Notes: generated by a model not told the origin, from the letters alone. Counted from the first letter of the stretch, positions 54,177-62,523 are shown. The stretch is 64,000 bases of DNA from Polyangiaceae bacterium (GCA_023150915.1 JAKLKA010000004.1:52032-116031), one strand, 5' to 3'. Numbers and translations are program-made.

Positions 54177-55157
54177 TCACTTGCAGTCGCCCGTGATCTT
54201 GAAGGCCGAAGCGGAGAAGTCGGCTTCCATCTTGAAGGCGTCTTTGCACGCGGCCGTGGCGGGCGCGTTGGTCTGTGAGCACCAATCCCCATCGGGTCGC
54301 TTGCCGGCGACCCATTCGGCGTCGCTCGCGCAGTCCTTGGCGGGGCCTTTCCAATCGTTGCCGGCCAAGAGCACGCACAAGGTCGAGTCGAGGTCGTCAA
54401 TCACCACCTTGTCGGCTTCTAGGACCGTGATGTAGCCCTTCAGCGACCCGCCGGGCGTCCAGGCGCGCTGCGGCGGATCCACCTTCAGATCGGGCGCGCA
54501 GCTGTCGTTCGGATCGAGCTCTGCCCCGTTGAATTTTCCGGCGCAGTTGTGGTTTGCGTCGTTGAAGGTGGCCTGGATCTCCACCTCGTGCAGCGGCAAG
54601 ATGATCGGGTTCGTGAGCTCGGTGGGGCTCAAGAAGATGGGAACGTTCACGTCCAGCCCCTTGGCGCTGAAAGTGTTGCCACTCAAGGTCACGCTTGCCT
54701 CGATGGGCGCCACCGGGACGGCTGCGTTCGGCAGCGTGACGAAGCACGCGCCGGCCTTCGGATCCGAGACGGGCAAGCTGCCACCCGTCTTCATCTTGCT
54801 GGTGGTCGAGTCGATCTCGAACAACCACGAGAAAGTGCCCTCGCCGTTCTCGTTGCAGACTGGCTGATTCAGCGAGATGCCCTTGTCGATGACCGTCGTC
54901 TGCACGAACTCGCCGGCCAGGCTCTCTGGGTACTTGACCAAGATGCTCGAGAGCCGCCCCTGCCACTTGGTCTGCCCGGTGTTGTCAGCCTTGGCCAGGC
55001 ACTCGGCGCCCGGGCCGTCGGCGCCGGCGAAATAGCACTCGGCGGCGCTGGGCACGCAGCTGGCCGTGCTGCCCCCACCGTCGTCCTCTTCGCTGCTGCA
55101 TGCCGAACCTGCGCTCACCGCGGCCAGCGCCGCTGCCCCAAGCAAGAACCTTCGCAT
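54177..55157 (-). CDS. Lipoprotein of unknown function, Cys-rich
   Basis: 326 residues, ATG 55157 behind GGAGGAG, one of the few clear ribosome sites. Signal peptide with a lipobox (AVSAGSACSS). The mature protein is beta-rich with about ten cysteines spread through it (CYFAGADGPGAECLAK, NHNCAGKFNG, DSTLCVLLAG). It may be a disulphide-stabilised surface protein; a family could not be recognised. Myxobacteria encode many such orphan lipoproteins. Divergent from the membrane protein at 55230. Confidence 0.8.
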   Translation of the reverse strand: MRRFLLGAAALAAVSAGSACSSEEDDGGGSTASCVPSAAECYFAGADGPGAECLAKADNTGQTKWQGRLSSILVKYPESLAGEFVQTTVIDKGISLNQPVCNENGEGTFSWLFEIDSTTSKMKTGGSLPVSDPKAGACFVTLPNAAVPVAPIEASVTLSGNTFSAKGLDVNVPIFLSPTELTNPIILPLHEVEIQATFNDANHNCAGKFNGAELDPNDSCAPDLKVDPPQRAWTPGGSLKGYITVLEADKVVIDDLDSTLCVLLAGNDWKGPAKDCASDAEWVAGKRPDGDWCSQTNAPATAACKDAFKMEADFSASAFKITGDCK

Positions 55158-55215
55158 CCGTGCTCCTCCGAAACGGCGAGCACCATACCACCGCGCGAGC
55201 CGCTCGGCGATCAGC

Positions 55216-55221
55216 CATACT
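55216..55221 (+). promoter_or_regulatory. CATACT -10-like box
   Basis: Ends 8 nt before ATG 55230. It deviates from TANNNT at the first base; spacing and absence of a ribosome site match the other boxes. Confidence 0.35.
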
Positions 55222-55229
55222 CCTCGCCC

Positions 55230-56243
55230 ATGGTCAGCCGCCGATCCGAGCTCGGGATCTGGGGCTACGCTTTCGGCTACTTCGCGTGTTACGTGCCGTA
55301 CAGCGCCCTGGCCAAGGCGCTCAGCCGTGGTGACCTCCCGGGAATGCGGCGCGGCCTGAGTGGCCTCTCGCTCTTGCCGATCTCGAGCCTGGCGTCGCTG
55401 TTCGGCATGTTCGCCTTCGTGACCGCGGTGGGCTGGTGGCGCTTCGCGGGGCGGCGGCGGGTGATGGGCAGAAGCCTACCCGCGCCGGGGCTTCTGACCT
55501 TCCTGTCGGGCGTGTGCACCGCCGCCATCATCGCCACGACCACGCTGGCGTACACGTTCGACGGCGTCTCGATCGTGTTCATGATGCTGCTCATGCGAGG
55601 CGGCGTGTTGGTCATCGCGCCGCTCACCGACTTCGCCAGCGGTCGAAGCGTGCGTTGGTTTTCCTGGCTGGCCCTGGGTCTGTCCATGGCAGCGCTTCTG
55701 GTCGCGTTCTTCGGAGGCAGCCCCAGCAGCCTTGCCCTCACCTGGATCGCCGCCGCGGACGTGGTGGTCTACTTGCTCGGCTACTTCGTGCGCCTCAGGT
55801 TCATGAGTCGGCTCGCCAAGAGCGCCGACCCGGACCTCACCCGACGCTATTTCGTCGAAGAGCAGATGACGGCCACTCCCCTGTTCGTGGCCGTGCTGGC
55901 CATCGCAGCGGTGGTCGGTCAGGGGCCGGTCATGCTCGAGATCCGGCGCGGCTTCACCGAGGTCTGGTCGTCCGGACAGGCGGGCACGATCATCGCCATG
56001 GGCCTCTTGTCCCAGGGCACGGGGGTGTTCGGCGGACTGATCTTGCTCGACCGTCGCGAGAACAGCTTCTGTGTCCCGGTGAACCGGGCGTCGAGCGTGC
56101 TCGCAGGGCTCGCCGCCTCGGTGGCGCTGGCACAGCTGGCGCAGCTCGAGCTGCCGGGCGGCGCCGAGCTGGTGGGGGCCGGCCTGGTGGTGCTGGCAAT
56201 CGTCGCGCTTTCGGCCCCCCCGCTCGTGAAGAAGCGCGCGTGA
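55230..56243 (+). CDS. Polytopic membrane protein, transporter-like
   Basis: 337 residues with about nine or ten hydrophobic helices throughout, for example LSLLPISSLASLFGMFAFVTAV, IAATTTLAYTFDGVSIVFMML-type segments and LVVLAIVALSA at the end. Paired helices (five plus five) and a central charged loop (RLRFMSRLAKSADPDLTRRY) recall DMT/EamA-type exporters, but no signature confirms it. Substrate unknown. Confidence 0.75.
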   Translation: MVSRRSELGIWGYAFGYFACYVPYSALAKALSRGDLPGMRRGLSGLSLLPISSLASLFGMFAFVTAVGWWRFAGRRRVMGRSLPAPGLLTFLSGVCTAAIIATTTLAYTFDGVSIVFMMLLMRGGVLVIAPLTDFASGRSVRWFSWLALGLSMAALLVAFFGGSPSSLALTWIAAADVVVYLLGYFVRLRFMSRLAKSADPDLTRRYFVEEQMTATPLFVAVLAIAAVVGQGPVMLEIRRGFTEVWSSGQAGTIIAMGLLSQGTGVFGGLILLDRRENSFCVPVNRASSVLAGLAASVALAQLAQLELPGGAELVGAGLVVLAIVALSAPPLVKKRA

Positions 56244-56352
56244 GGGCACCTACACTGTGGGCAGAGCTTCGCCGCTTAACGTGCGGGCAGGGGCCGGCAT
56301 GTGCAGGTCGAGACCTCGAAAACACCAAGGTCCGAACAGGAGACAAAAGAAG

Positions 56353-56838
56353 ATGCGCCCCCTCAAAGTCCTCACCGTCGCGCTGGCCATGAGCCTTCTT
56401 GCCGCACCCGCGATCGCCGAAGCGCGACCTGCCAAGCCGCCGGCGGCGGCCAAGGCCAAGGCCCACGGCAAGGCCAAGGGCAAGGGCAACCCCGAGAAGC
56501 GCGAAGAGCGCGTGCGCCAGGCTCTCGAGAACCAAGGCATCGACTCGGCTCGCGCCAAGCAGGTGGTCGAGGTCATCAAGAAGTACCGCACCGAGCGCAC
56601 CACCGTGCAAGCGGACATGAAGAAGCATCGCGAGTCGCTGCGCGCGCTGCTCGAGAGCAAGAGCACCGACGAAGCGGCCTACAAGGCAGCGCTGGACGGC
56701 ATCGACGCGGACCGCAAGAAGATGGTCGACATCCAGACCCGTCAGGTCGCCGAGATCCGCGGCATCTTGAAGCCCAGCGAGCAGGCCAAGGTGATGAAGC
56801 TGCTCCACCGCGCCAAGCAGCAGCGCGGGCAGGCCTGA
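56353..56838 (+). CDS. Spy/CpxP-like periplasmic protein
   Basis: 161 residues, ATG 56353. A Sec signal peptide (MRPLKVLTVALAMSLLAAP, AIAEA) is followed by a Lys/Ala-rich basic stretch and then an all-helical body (NPEKREERVRQALENQGI, KKHRESLRALLESKSTDE, LKPSEQAKVMKLLHRAK), the helix-rich layout of Spy-type chaperones including the LKPSEQ-type LTxxQ motif. Unlike the gene at 8691 it is secreted without an anchor. Followed by a strong terminator. Confidence 0.8.
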   Translation: MRPLKVLTVALAMSLLAAPAIAEARPAKPPAAAKAKAHGKAKGKGNPEKREERVRQALENQGIDSARAKQVVEVIKKYRTERTTVQADMKKHRESLRALLESKSTDEAAYKAALDGIDADRKKMVDIQTRQVAEIRGILKPSEQAKVMKLLHRAKQQRGQA

Positions 56839-56869
56839 GTCAGCGACCCGGATTCAGAACGCGGCAGTC

Positions 56870-56909
56870 CAGTCAGCCACCGGCCAATGGTCGGTGGCTG
56901 ACTGCTTTT
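56870..56909 (+). terminator. Intrinsic terminator after the Spy-like gene
   Basis: CAGTCAGCCACCG (56870-56882) pairs perfectly with CGGTGGCTGACTG (56892-56904), extended by three more pairs to a tight AAT loop, and is followed by CTTTT. It lies 31 nt after the stop at 56838. This is the cleanest intrinsic terminator in the window. Confidence 0.88.
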
Positions 56910-56921
56910 GTCGGGCTTGGC

Positions 56922-57857
56922 TCAGGCGTCCCCACCCGCGTCGTCGGAAGCGGCCTCGGGTTCGGCGACCCAGGCCGCGTAGTGGGCGCCGAAGCCCCGG
57001 GTCACGACCCGTGGGCCCAAGGCAAAGAGGTGCCGGCCGCGCGCGAAGGCGCGCGCGCGCAGCTCGTGTCGCCGCGCTTCGATCGCGAGCAGCACCTCCG
57101 TCGTCGCAGAGGCCAGCCCTTCCGGCGGTGCGTGCTCGATCAGCGCGAGGCGCAGGTCGTCCAGATCGTGCTCGTCACCCAGGTCTTCGGTCAGCGCTTC
57201 GAGCGAGCGCTCGAGCGACATCATCACCTCTGGCCAGAGCCGTTCGAGGAGCCGGACGTGGTAGAAGTGATGTTTGGCGAACTTCCGCCATTCGTGCAGG
57301 TGCTCGGTGGTCGGCTCGCGAAGCGCCCGCGCCAGAGCGCGGCGGCCCCGCCGGTAGTTCTTCCGGAAGCCACCACGCATCAGCGCCCAGCCGTCTCGCT
57401 CGAGGGGCCAGCTGCCCACCGCCGCCAGCGACCGCCTCAGCGCTTCGGCGACCGCACGGGCGTGGTCCTCGCCGCGCATCACCGCAATCAGCCGGTCGCG
57501 CTCGCAGACCAGGCTGGCCCTCAGCGCCACGCGCGCATCGTCGTCGACCAGACCAGGGCGCCGGGCGAAGAGCGCATCGAAGGCGCCGACCACCGCCGCC
57601 GCGCGGCGCGGGCCGGCGAGCTCTCGCCCCGCGTCCCGGTAGCAGGCGTTCTCGCGTGCGAACACCTCGGTGCCGAGCGAGGTCTGCACCAGGCGCAGCA
57701 AACCCCGCAGCTTCTTCATTCGTTTGCGCACACTGTGGACGTGCTGGTCGACGTCGGAGGTGGCGGCAAGCTCCGAGAGCGCGCGTTCCAGCTGCTCGCG
57801 GGCGATGCGGCGAGTCGCATCGGCACTGCTTTCGTCGCGCCGGAAGGAGTAGTCCAT
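56922..57857 (-). CDS. CHAD-domain protein
   Basis: 311 residues from ATG 57857, chosen because upstream in-frame sequence lacks family features. The all-helical CHAD domain has conserved basic/His positions: HSVRKRMKKLRGLLRL and EWRKFAKHHFYHVRLLERL. CHAD domains bind inorganic polyphosphate and target proteins to polyphosphate granules. No adjacent CYTH domain is present, and no polyphosphate kinase gene is near. Convergent with the Spy-like gene over the terminator. Confidence 0.9.
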   Translation of the reverse strand: MDYSFRRDESSADATRRIAREQLERALSELAATSDVDQHVHSVRKRMKKLRGLLRLVQTSLGTEVFARENACYRDAGRELAGPRRAAAVVGAFDALFARRPGLVDDDARVALRASLVCERDRLIAVMRGEDHARAVAEALRRSLAAVGSWPLERDGWALMRGGFRKNYRRGRRALARALREPTTEHLHEWRKFAKHHFYHVRLLERLWPEVMMSLERSLEALTEDLGDEHDLDDLRLALIEHAPPEGLASATTEVLLAIEARRHELRARAFARGRHLFALGPRVVTRGFGAHYAAWVAEPEAASDDAGGDA

Positions 57858-58034
57858 GCCTTGCCTTGCCGGCCGAGCGCCGGGGTGGAAGAAATAGCGG
57901 AGCAAGGCTTCGCTGAGAAGCGCGGGGAGCGTCCCATGATCGTCACACGGGCTGACCTCGAACGGCACATCGCACGCGCTCGGGCCGAGATCGCCGATCC
58001 CGCTCAGGGGATCTACACGGGTGGCGGCGGTGCG

Positions 58035-59063
58035 TCACCCGGCCGGCAGTCGGGCAATCACTGCGTCGGTGAACGCAGCCGTTCCCAGCTCGCCGCCCAG
58101 ATCCCGCGTCTTCTGTCCTTCTTCGAGCGCGCGATCGTAGGCCGTTCGAACGCGCTCTGCGGCCTTGCGACAGGCTTCGTCGTGACGTGTCTCGGCCAGG
58201 TGGTTCAGCATCATCACCGAGCTCATGAGCAGCGCCAGCGGGTTCGCCACGCCTTGGCCGGCAATGTCCGGGGCCGAGCCGTGGACCGCCTCGAACACCG
58301 AGTCTTCGTCACCGATGTTGGCGCCGGGGGACACGCCGAGGCCGCCGATCAGGCCGGCGCACAGGTCGGACACGATGTCGCCGTACAGGTTCTCGCACAA
58401 GAGGATGTCGAACTGCCTCGGGTTCTGCACCAGGCGCATGTGCCCGGCGTCGACGATCACTTCCGAATAATCGATGTTCGGGTAGTCGCGCTCGTGGACC
58501 TTCCGTGCCTCGTCGAGCAGCATGCCGTCCGACATCTTCATGATGTTCGCCTTGTGGAAGACGGTGATCTTCGAGCGCCGGCGGTGCGTGGCGTAGCGGA
58601 AGGCCCAGTGCGATATGCGATGGCAGGCGCCGCGCGTGGCGACCTTCATACTCACGACCACCCCGTCGGTGATCAGGTTCTCGATGCCGCTGTACAGCCC
58701 CTCGGTATTCTCGCGGATCACGATCAGATCCACGTCTTCGTAGCGGGTCTTCACGCCGGGCAGGCTGCGAAAGGGCCGAACCGCCGCGTACAGGTTGAGC
58801 TTCTTCCGCAGCGCGACGTTCACCGACGAGAACCCGCGGCCCACCGGTGTGGTGCACGGACCTTTGAGCGCCACGTGGTGTTCACGGATGGCAGCGACGG
58901 TCTCGTTCGGCAAGACGTCGTCCAGCCCGCGGTCGAGCGCGCCCTCGCCCGCATGGCGTTCCACGAAGCCGACGGGCGCACCGGCCGCGCCGAGCACGCG
59001 CCGCACCGCCGCGCTGACTTCGGGGCCGATGCCGTCACCTGGAATGAGCACCACGGTGTGCAT
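58035..59063 (-). CDS. NAD-dependent isocitrate dehydrogenase (IDH/IMDH family)
   Basis: 342 residues. Motifs of the decarboxylating beta-hydroxyacid dehydrogenases: LIPGDGIGPEV, VRPFRSLPGV, VIRENTEGLYSG, KANIMKMSDGMLL, NLYGDIVSDLCAG and EAVHGSAPDIAG. The ENTEGLYSGIE wording and short length fit the NAD-dependent isocitrate enzyme better than isopropylmalate dehydrogenase, although homoisocitrate dehydrogenase cannot be excluded. It makes 2-oxoglutarate in the TCA cycle. Divergent from comM over a region with paired palindromes. Confidence 0.93.
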   Translation of the reverse strand: MHTVVLIPGDGIGPEVSAAVRRVLGAAGAPVGFVERHAGEGALDRGLDDVLPNETVAAIREHHVALKGPCTTPVGRGFSSVNVALRKKLNLYAAVRPFRSLPGVKTRYEDVDLIVIRENTEGLYSGIENLITDGVVVSMKVATRGACHRISHWAFRYATHRRRSKITVFHKANIMKMSDGMLLDEARKVHERDYPNIDYSEVIVDAGHMRLVQNPRQFDILLCENLYGDIVSDLCAGLIGGLGVSPGANIGDEDSVFEAVHGSAPDIAGQGVANPLALLMSSVMMLNHLAETRHDEACRKAAERVRTAYDRALEEGQKTRDLGGELGTAAFTDAVIARLPAG

Positions 59064-59106
59064 GGTCCGGGGTCATAACCCGACCCGACCGCCGTCGAAA
59101 GCCTGC

Positions 59107-59140
59107 GGCGATCGCCACCCTTGGCCGCGGCGATCGCCAC
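59107..59140. promoter_or_regulatory. Two GGCGATCGCCAC palindromic repeats
   Basis: The same 12-nt sequence occurs at 59107-59118 and 59129-59140, 22 bp (two helical turns) apart, each centred on the palindrome GGCGATCGCC. It lies between divergent isocitrate dehydrogenase and comM genes and looks like a paired operator. Confidence 0.4.
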
Positions 59141-59210
59141 GGCCAACTCGGCTTTTCACCGAGAAGTTCGCCGAGTTTTCGCCTGGCACGAAGGGTGCTG
59201 AGGCCGGGGC

Positions 59211-59921
59211 GTGGCTGTCTCGCACTCCCCCGCGCTCACGCTTCCCGACCGCGCCCTTCGCTCGGCGACCGCGCACACCAGCGTGCTGGTCGGTCTCGAG
59301 GCCAACCCGATTGCCGTCGAGGTCACCTGCTCGCGCGGCCCGGGCTTCTTCCAGCTGGTGGGTCTGGCAGAAGCTGCGGTGCGCGAAGCGCGCGTGCGCG
59401 TCGCTTCGGCGCTGTCACGCCTCGGCGTGCTGCTCGACGAGCACGCCATCACCGTGAACCTGGCGCCCGCAGATCTGAAGAAGCGCGGCGCGGGTCTGGA
59501 CGTGGCCATCGCCCTGGCCTTGCTCGGCGCCGTGGGCCGACTGCCTGCGCCCGCGCTCGCGGGCGTGCTGGTGCTCGGCGAGCTCGGCCTCGACGGCAGC
59601 CTGCGGCCCGTGCGCGGGGTCTTGCCACAGCTTCTCGGTGCACGTGCGCGCGGCGTGCGTCGCGCGATCGTTCCCGCGTCGAACGCGCGCGAGGCAGGCC
59701 TCGTCCGCGAAATGGAGGTGCTCGTGGCCCGCCAGCTCGAGAGCATCGTGGCGTATCTCGCCGGCGCAGGCACCCTCGACCGCGTCGCGCCCACCGAGCA
59801 CTCGCCGACCGTCGGCGCGCCCTCCGGCCTCGACCTCTGCCACGTGCGGGGGCAGTCGAGCGCTCGGCGCGCGCTGGAGATCGCCGCGGCCGGCGCCCAC
59901 AACCTGCTCAGGTTGTGGTGA
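59211..59921 (+). pseudogene. comM: comM/yifB (Mg-chelatase-like ATPase), truncated by an insertion
   Basis: 236 codons from GTG 59211. Only the N-terminal Lon-protease-like domain remains (VLVGLEANPIAVEV, VGLAEAAVREARVRVASAL, TVNLAPADLKKRGAGLDVAIAL). Complete ComM is about 500 residues. The reading frame reaches GAHNLLRLW and stops where the normal protein continues into its Walker A motif, so the AAA+ helicase domain needed for branch migration during natural transformation is lost. The break falls at a 9-bp inverted repeat (59898-59917). The missing half may lie beyond the window at the other end of the insert. Confidence 0.85.
59898..59917. repeat. 9-bp inverted repeat at the comM breakpoint, candidate attachment site
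   Basis: CACAACCTG (59898-59906), CT, CAGGTTGTG (59909-59917). The left arm and spacer match what comM would encode (HNLL); the right arm replaces it. A symmetric core exactly at the junction suits a recombinase site or the end of a mobile element. comM is a known island target, for example of AbaR elements in Acinetobacter, though the sequence there differs. Confidence 0.5.
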
Positions 59922-60027
59922 CAAACACATCGCAGAATCCGTGGTATTCCCTACAGTTCGGGACGGGTGCGCTTCCGACATTCTCTCGGCCGATTGACCG
60001 AGCGACGGCGGTGGTTAGCTTCGGCGC

Positions 60028-60141
60028 GCTCCCGTGGCGGAATTGGCAGACGCACGGGCCTTCCTGAACCTCTGACCTAGGTCATAGGTTGAGGAAGCTC
60101 TGGTCCTTCGGGACGTGCGGGTTCGAGTCCCGTCGGGAGAA
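60028..60141 (+). tRNA. tRNA-Leu-like gene with a hairpin insertion in the anticodon arm
   Basis: Class II tRNA parts are clear: acceptor GCTCCCG/CGGGAGA (first pair G-A mismatched), a leucine-type D arm (60037-60053), a variable arm GTCC-TTCG-GGAC (60103-60114) and a T arm with TTCGAGT. CCA is not encoded. Where a 17-nt anticodon arm belongs there are about 45 nt: 60060-60097 is an 18-bp near-palindrome (two mismatches). One reading gives loop TTGAGGA (60089-60095), anticodon GAG (Leu), with 28 extra nt 5' of it; another gives a 37-nt loop. It is either an inactive copy or a highly unusual tRNA. Confidence 0.5.
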
Positions 60142-60157
60142 CAGATGCCGGTCGAAT

Positions 60158-60568
60158 CTACCCGGGCAAGATCGTTGTCCCGAGTGTCTTCGAAACGGTG
60201 ACTGAAGCGGCGGACAGCTTTGCGTCCGCGTGCACGGTTACCCTCGCGATAGGGTCTTCTCCAGCGGCGGCAGGATCCGCGACGACCCTCGCGACATGAT
60301 TCTCCAGGATCTTCTTCCAAGCACCAGGAGCGAGCACAAAGCGATCGGGTCCAGTTTTCGTAGCAAAGTCGGTGGCGCTTCCTTTATCGACGGTCCAGCT
60401 CTTGACGGTGTACACCACAGCCTCACTGCTGTTCACGAGCCAGACGTCGAAGCTCATCTTGTCACCTTCGCGGATGGGTTCACCTGGGCGCGTGACATTC
60501 TTGACATCAACCCCCTGGATGACGAGCAGGGTCCTCATCTCCGCAACAAGCTCACTGAGAATGGACAT
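60158..60568 (-). CDS. Hypothetical island protein, beta-sandwich-like
   Basis: 136 residues, ATG 60568 behind AGGAGGGAACG, a strong ribosome site unlike the chromosomal genes around it. After an N-terminal helix (SILSELVAEMRTLLVIQG) the sequence is beta-rich (GDKMSFDVWLVNSSEAVVYTV, FVLAPGAWKKILENHVARVV), suggesting an Ig- or C2-like sandwich. No signal peptide. Its start overlaps the end of the lipoprotein gene at 60535. Unknown family. Confidence 0.7.
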   Translation of the reverse strand: MSILSELVAEMRTLLVIQGVDVKNVTRPGEPIREGDKMSFDVWLVNSSEAVVYTVKSWTVDKGSATDFATKTGPDRFVLAPGAWKKILENHVARVVADPAAAGEDPIARVTVHADAKLSAASVTVSKTLGTTILPG

Positions 60569-60819
60569 CGTTCCCTCCTGAATCGCGGCAGGGCGCGATT
60601 GCCCCGTAAGCAGACCGTGCCCGAGTGGTATCTTGAGCGCAAGTGTACCTGGTCGTTCCGGTCGCTCCCCGTCTTCACGACCAGGGCGTCTGGACCTTCA
60701 CCAGTCGTCATTTCTCGGTGCAGCGCTGGAGCATCGGGCTCGCGCGGTGAAACGGACCTGCAGCCCGCCAGCACCAATCCGAGTGCGGCGACCTTGGGCC
60801 ATCCGAGTGTCTTTGACAC
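60535..60819 (-). CDS. Small island lipoprotein (tentative)
   Basis: 94 residues from GTG 60819. The N-terminus is a textbook lipoprotein signal (WPKVAALGLVLAGCRS, lipobox LAGC). The rest is short, basic and without recognisable domain, and its last 11 codons overlap the start of the next gene in another frame, so the C-terminus may be a frameshift artefact. The signal peptide supports the N-terminal half; the full length is uncertain. Confidence 0.5.
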   Translation of the reverse strand: MSKTLGWPKVAALGLVLAGCRSVSPREPDAPALHREMTTGEGPDALVVKTGSDRNDQVHLRSRYHSGTVCLRGNRALPRFRRERCPFSVSLLRR

Positions 60820-61114
60820 ACGGCGATGCTAGCTCAGCGTGACCTCGAACTGCGTTTCCCTCACTCGCCAAGAACTCCTCGATCTCGTCCGGGCGAACTC
60901 CCGTTTCCGAGCTGGGCACGCACGACACACGCTCAGCCATGCAGCGGCGGTTGCCATGGCTCTTCTCTGGTGGCCCTCATGAACCGCACCGGCACGGGTT
61001 CAGAATATGGGTACGACCACCGGAGGCCTCGCTCGGACTGAGAAATCGCCGCGATCAGGCTCTCCCATAGCCGTTCGGTTCGCCCCGAACTCGGCCGGCG
61101 GTACGCTCCCTTGT
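60820..61114. other. Intergenic stretch with no confident gene
   Basis: Several short overlapping ORFs occur on both strands here. One, GTG 60839 to TGA 60982 (47 codons, including TRQELLDLVRANSRFRAG and RHTLSHAAAVAMAL), has gene-like composition and could be a remnant. None has a ribosome site or recognisable family. Confidence 0.4.
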
Positions 61115-61816
61115 ATGGCCGGCCACCTCGTCCTTCCCATCCAAACGCCAACCCCACCTGGAGAAGCGCTTGAGCAGCTCCGGCAGGCCCACCGCTTCCT
61201 CGTTGCGGCGGCCCGGGACACGGTGCCTCGCTTCATGAAGCTTCCGTCCGAGACCTGGGGATCGGACGCCAAGCGGGAGCATGTCGTGCTCCCCGTTGCG
61301 GAACGGCCGCAGCTCGTCTCCAAAGACGTGGCCGACCACAGCTTCATCGAGGTCTTGAACCAGTGCGCCACGTTGGAGCGGTTGCTCGACACGCTGGCGT
61401 GGATCAACACCGTGGCCGAGTTGCAGCAGGCGATGGTCGTGCTCTGCAACCCGACAACGAGCAGCGCCTCCAGGAAGAAGGGGGAGCCTCGTCCCGTGGA
61501 CGACCACGATCTCGTTCTTGAGGACCGCGCCGGGGTCCGTTGGAAGTTCGAGGTCTCCGCCGTTGCCAGTGAGAAGGACGGCAACGGAAAGGAGAAGAAG
61601 GACTTGGTCTCGCTCGGAGTGCTGCCCGAAGACGGGTCTGACGTCTCGGGCTGGCCGAGCGGTCGCTGCCACCTCGTCGTTTCCGAGGAGTTCGCCAGGC
61701 GGCTCCGAGAGCCGACACGCCACGGCCTTCGTTTGGGCCTGTTTCACTACGCCGAAGTGAAGGCCGGTGGTGACACCCGGATCTTCGAGGTCCGGCAGGG
61801 GCCGAAGCCGACGTAG
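61115..61816 (+). CDS. Hypothetical island protein, possible nuclease-like fold
   Basis: 233 residues from ATG 61115 (an upstream in-frame ATG at 61007 is less likely). The N-terminal half is helical (GEALEQLRQAHRFLVAAARD, HSFIEVLNQCATLERLLD). The C-terminal half has DLVLEDRAGVRWKFEVSA followed by EKDGNGKEKKDLVSLGV and RLGLFHYAEVKAGG. Acidic residues followed by FEV and E-V-K patterns recall PD-(D/E)xK-type folds, but this is a guess from spacing. First of the rightward island genes. Confidence 0.68.
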   Translation: MAGHLVLPIQTPTPPGEALEQLRQAHRFLVAAARDTVPRFMKLPSETWGSDAKREHVVLPVAERPQLVSKDVADHSFIEVLNQCATLERLLDTLAWINTVAELQQAMVVLCNPTTSSASRKKGEPRPVDDHDLVLEDRAGVRWKFEVSAVASEKDGNGKEKKDLVSLGVLPEDGSDVSGWPSGRCHLVVSEEFARRLREPTRHGLRLGLFHYAEVKAGGDTRIFEVRQGPKPT

Positions 61817-62066
61817 CCATTGCAGTTCGTCCGTCCGGGAAGTCCAGCGAATCTCGGGGATCTAGCGCCGTTTCTTGCGAGTGAACACGAAGCATACGAA
61901 CCTTGGCCACGTCGGCGCTCGTGGGCTCAGGCCGCAAGGGGTCGGCAGCGGGGGCTTCCTGGCCCTCGGCATGCACTGGTTCTGGTTTGCACTCGCCGTG
62001 TTCGTCCTGTTGGTCATTCGCGGAACCGTTCTGGTCCTTGCGGCCGGAACTCAAAAGGAGGCTCCC

Positions 62067-62192
62067 ATGGAGCAAGCAAACGGAAATCAGAAAAAGGCAG
62101 CACTAGTGACACCGAAACTGTTCTCAATTTCTCTCGCCTCGACGGCTTGGGCAATCGGGACCAGTGCTGTGGCGGGTGCCCTGTCGGCCTGA
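62067..62192 (+). CDS. 41-residue hydrophobic peptide with a perfect ribosome site
   Basis: ATG 62067 follows AAAAGGAGG (62053-62061), the best Shine-Dalgarno in the window. The peptide has a polar start (MEQANGNQKKAALVTPKL) and a hydrophobic end rich in Ala/Ser (AWAIGTSAVAGALSA), like a small membrane or leader peptide. An in-frame extension back to GTG 61881 would add a membrane helix (MHWFWFALAVFVLLVIRG), so a 103-residue protein is the alternative. It precedes the packed island genes and could be a toxin, a leader or a precursor. Confidence 0.5.
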   Translation: MEQANGNQKKAALVTPKLFSISLASTAWAIGTSAVAGALSA

Positions 62193-62241
62193 GCCCACGA
62201 GCTTCTCTTGCTCCTTCACGATCCGTGCGCCAGATTTCGGC

Positions 62242-62523
62242 ATGGCCTACGTCGAAGTCCTTGCCGAAGGCACTACCGGACCGAACCAAAGTGTCTTTCG
62301 AGTCTTCATTTGTTCGAAGCGTCGGGTTTCCGCCCTGATTGCTTTCCTTCCCGAGGGGCTCCGGAAACGGCCAGACGTAAAGAGCGAGCTGGCGCTGGCA
62401 GACGACGAGAAGGAAGCCGTCATGCAGTGGCTCCGGCAAACATGGCCGTCCGAAGCGTTTGTCGAGCCACCCGATTTCTGGGTCTTGCGAACCACGAGGG
62501 AGCGGCATGTCAACGCGGGCTGA
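62242..62523 (+). CDS. Small island protein of unknown function
   Basis: 93 residues from ATG 62242. Alternating strands and a helix (YVEVLAEGTTGPNQSVFRVF, RVSALIAFLPEGLRKRP, DEKEAVMQWLRQTWPS) indicate a compact alpha/beta fold. It overlaps the next gene by 17 nt, so translation is probably coupled. No family recognised. Confidence 0.6.
   Translation: MAYVEVLAEGTTGPNQSVFRVFICSKRRVSALIAFLPEGLRKRPDVKSELALADDEKEAVMQWLRQTWPSEAFVEPPDFWVLRTTRERHVNAG

Noticed and set aside
59184..59199. TGGCAC-N5-GTGCT, close to a sigma54 promoter, before comM
   Set aside because: Spacing is right but the -12 part deviates, and the start point would fall on the GTG itself. A single match in 64 kb of GC-rich DNA is not convincing.
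60698..60982. Short overlapping ORFs on both strands, including a 47-codon ORF with an RHTLSHA segment reminiscent of tyrosine recombinases
   Set aside because: Too short to support; the recombinase box and catalytic Tyr are absent, and no ribosome site is visible.
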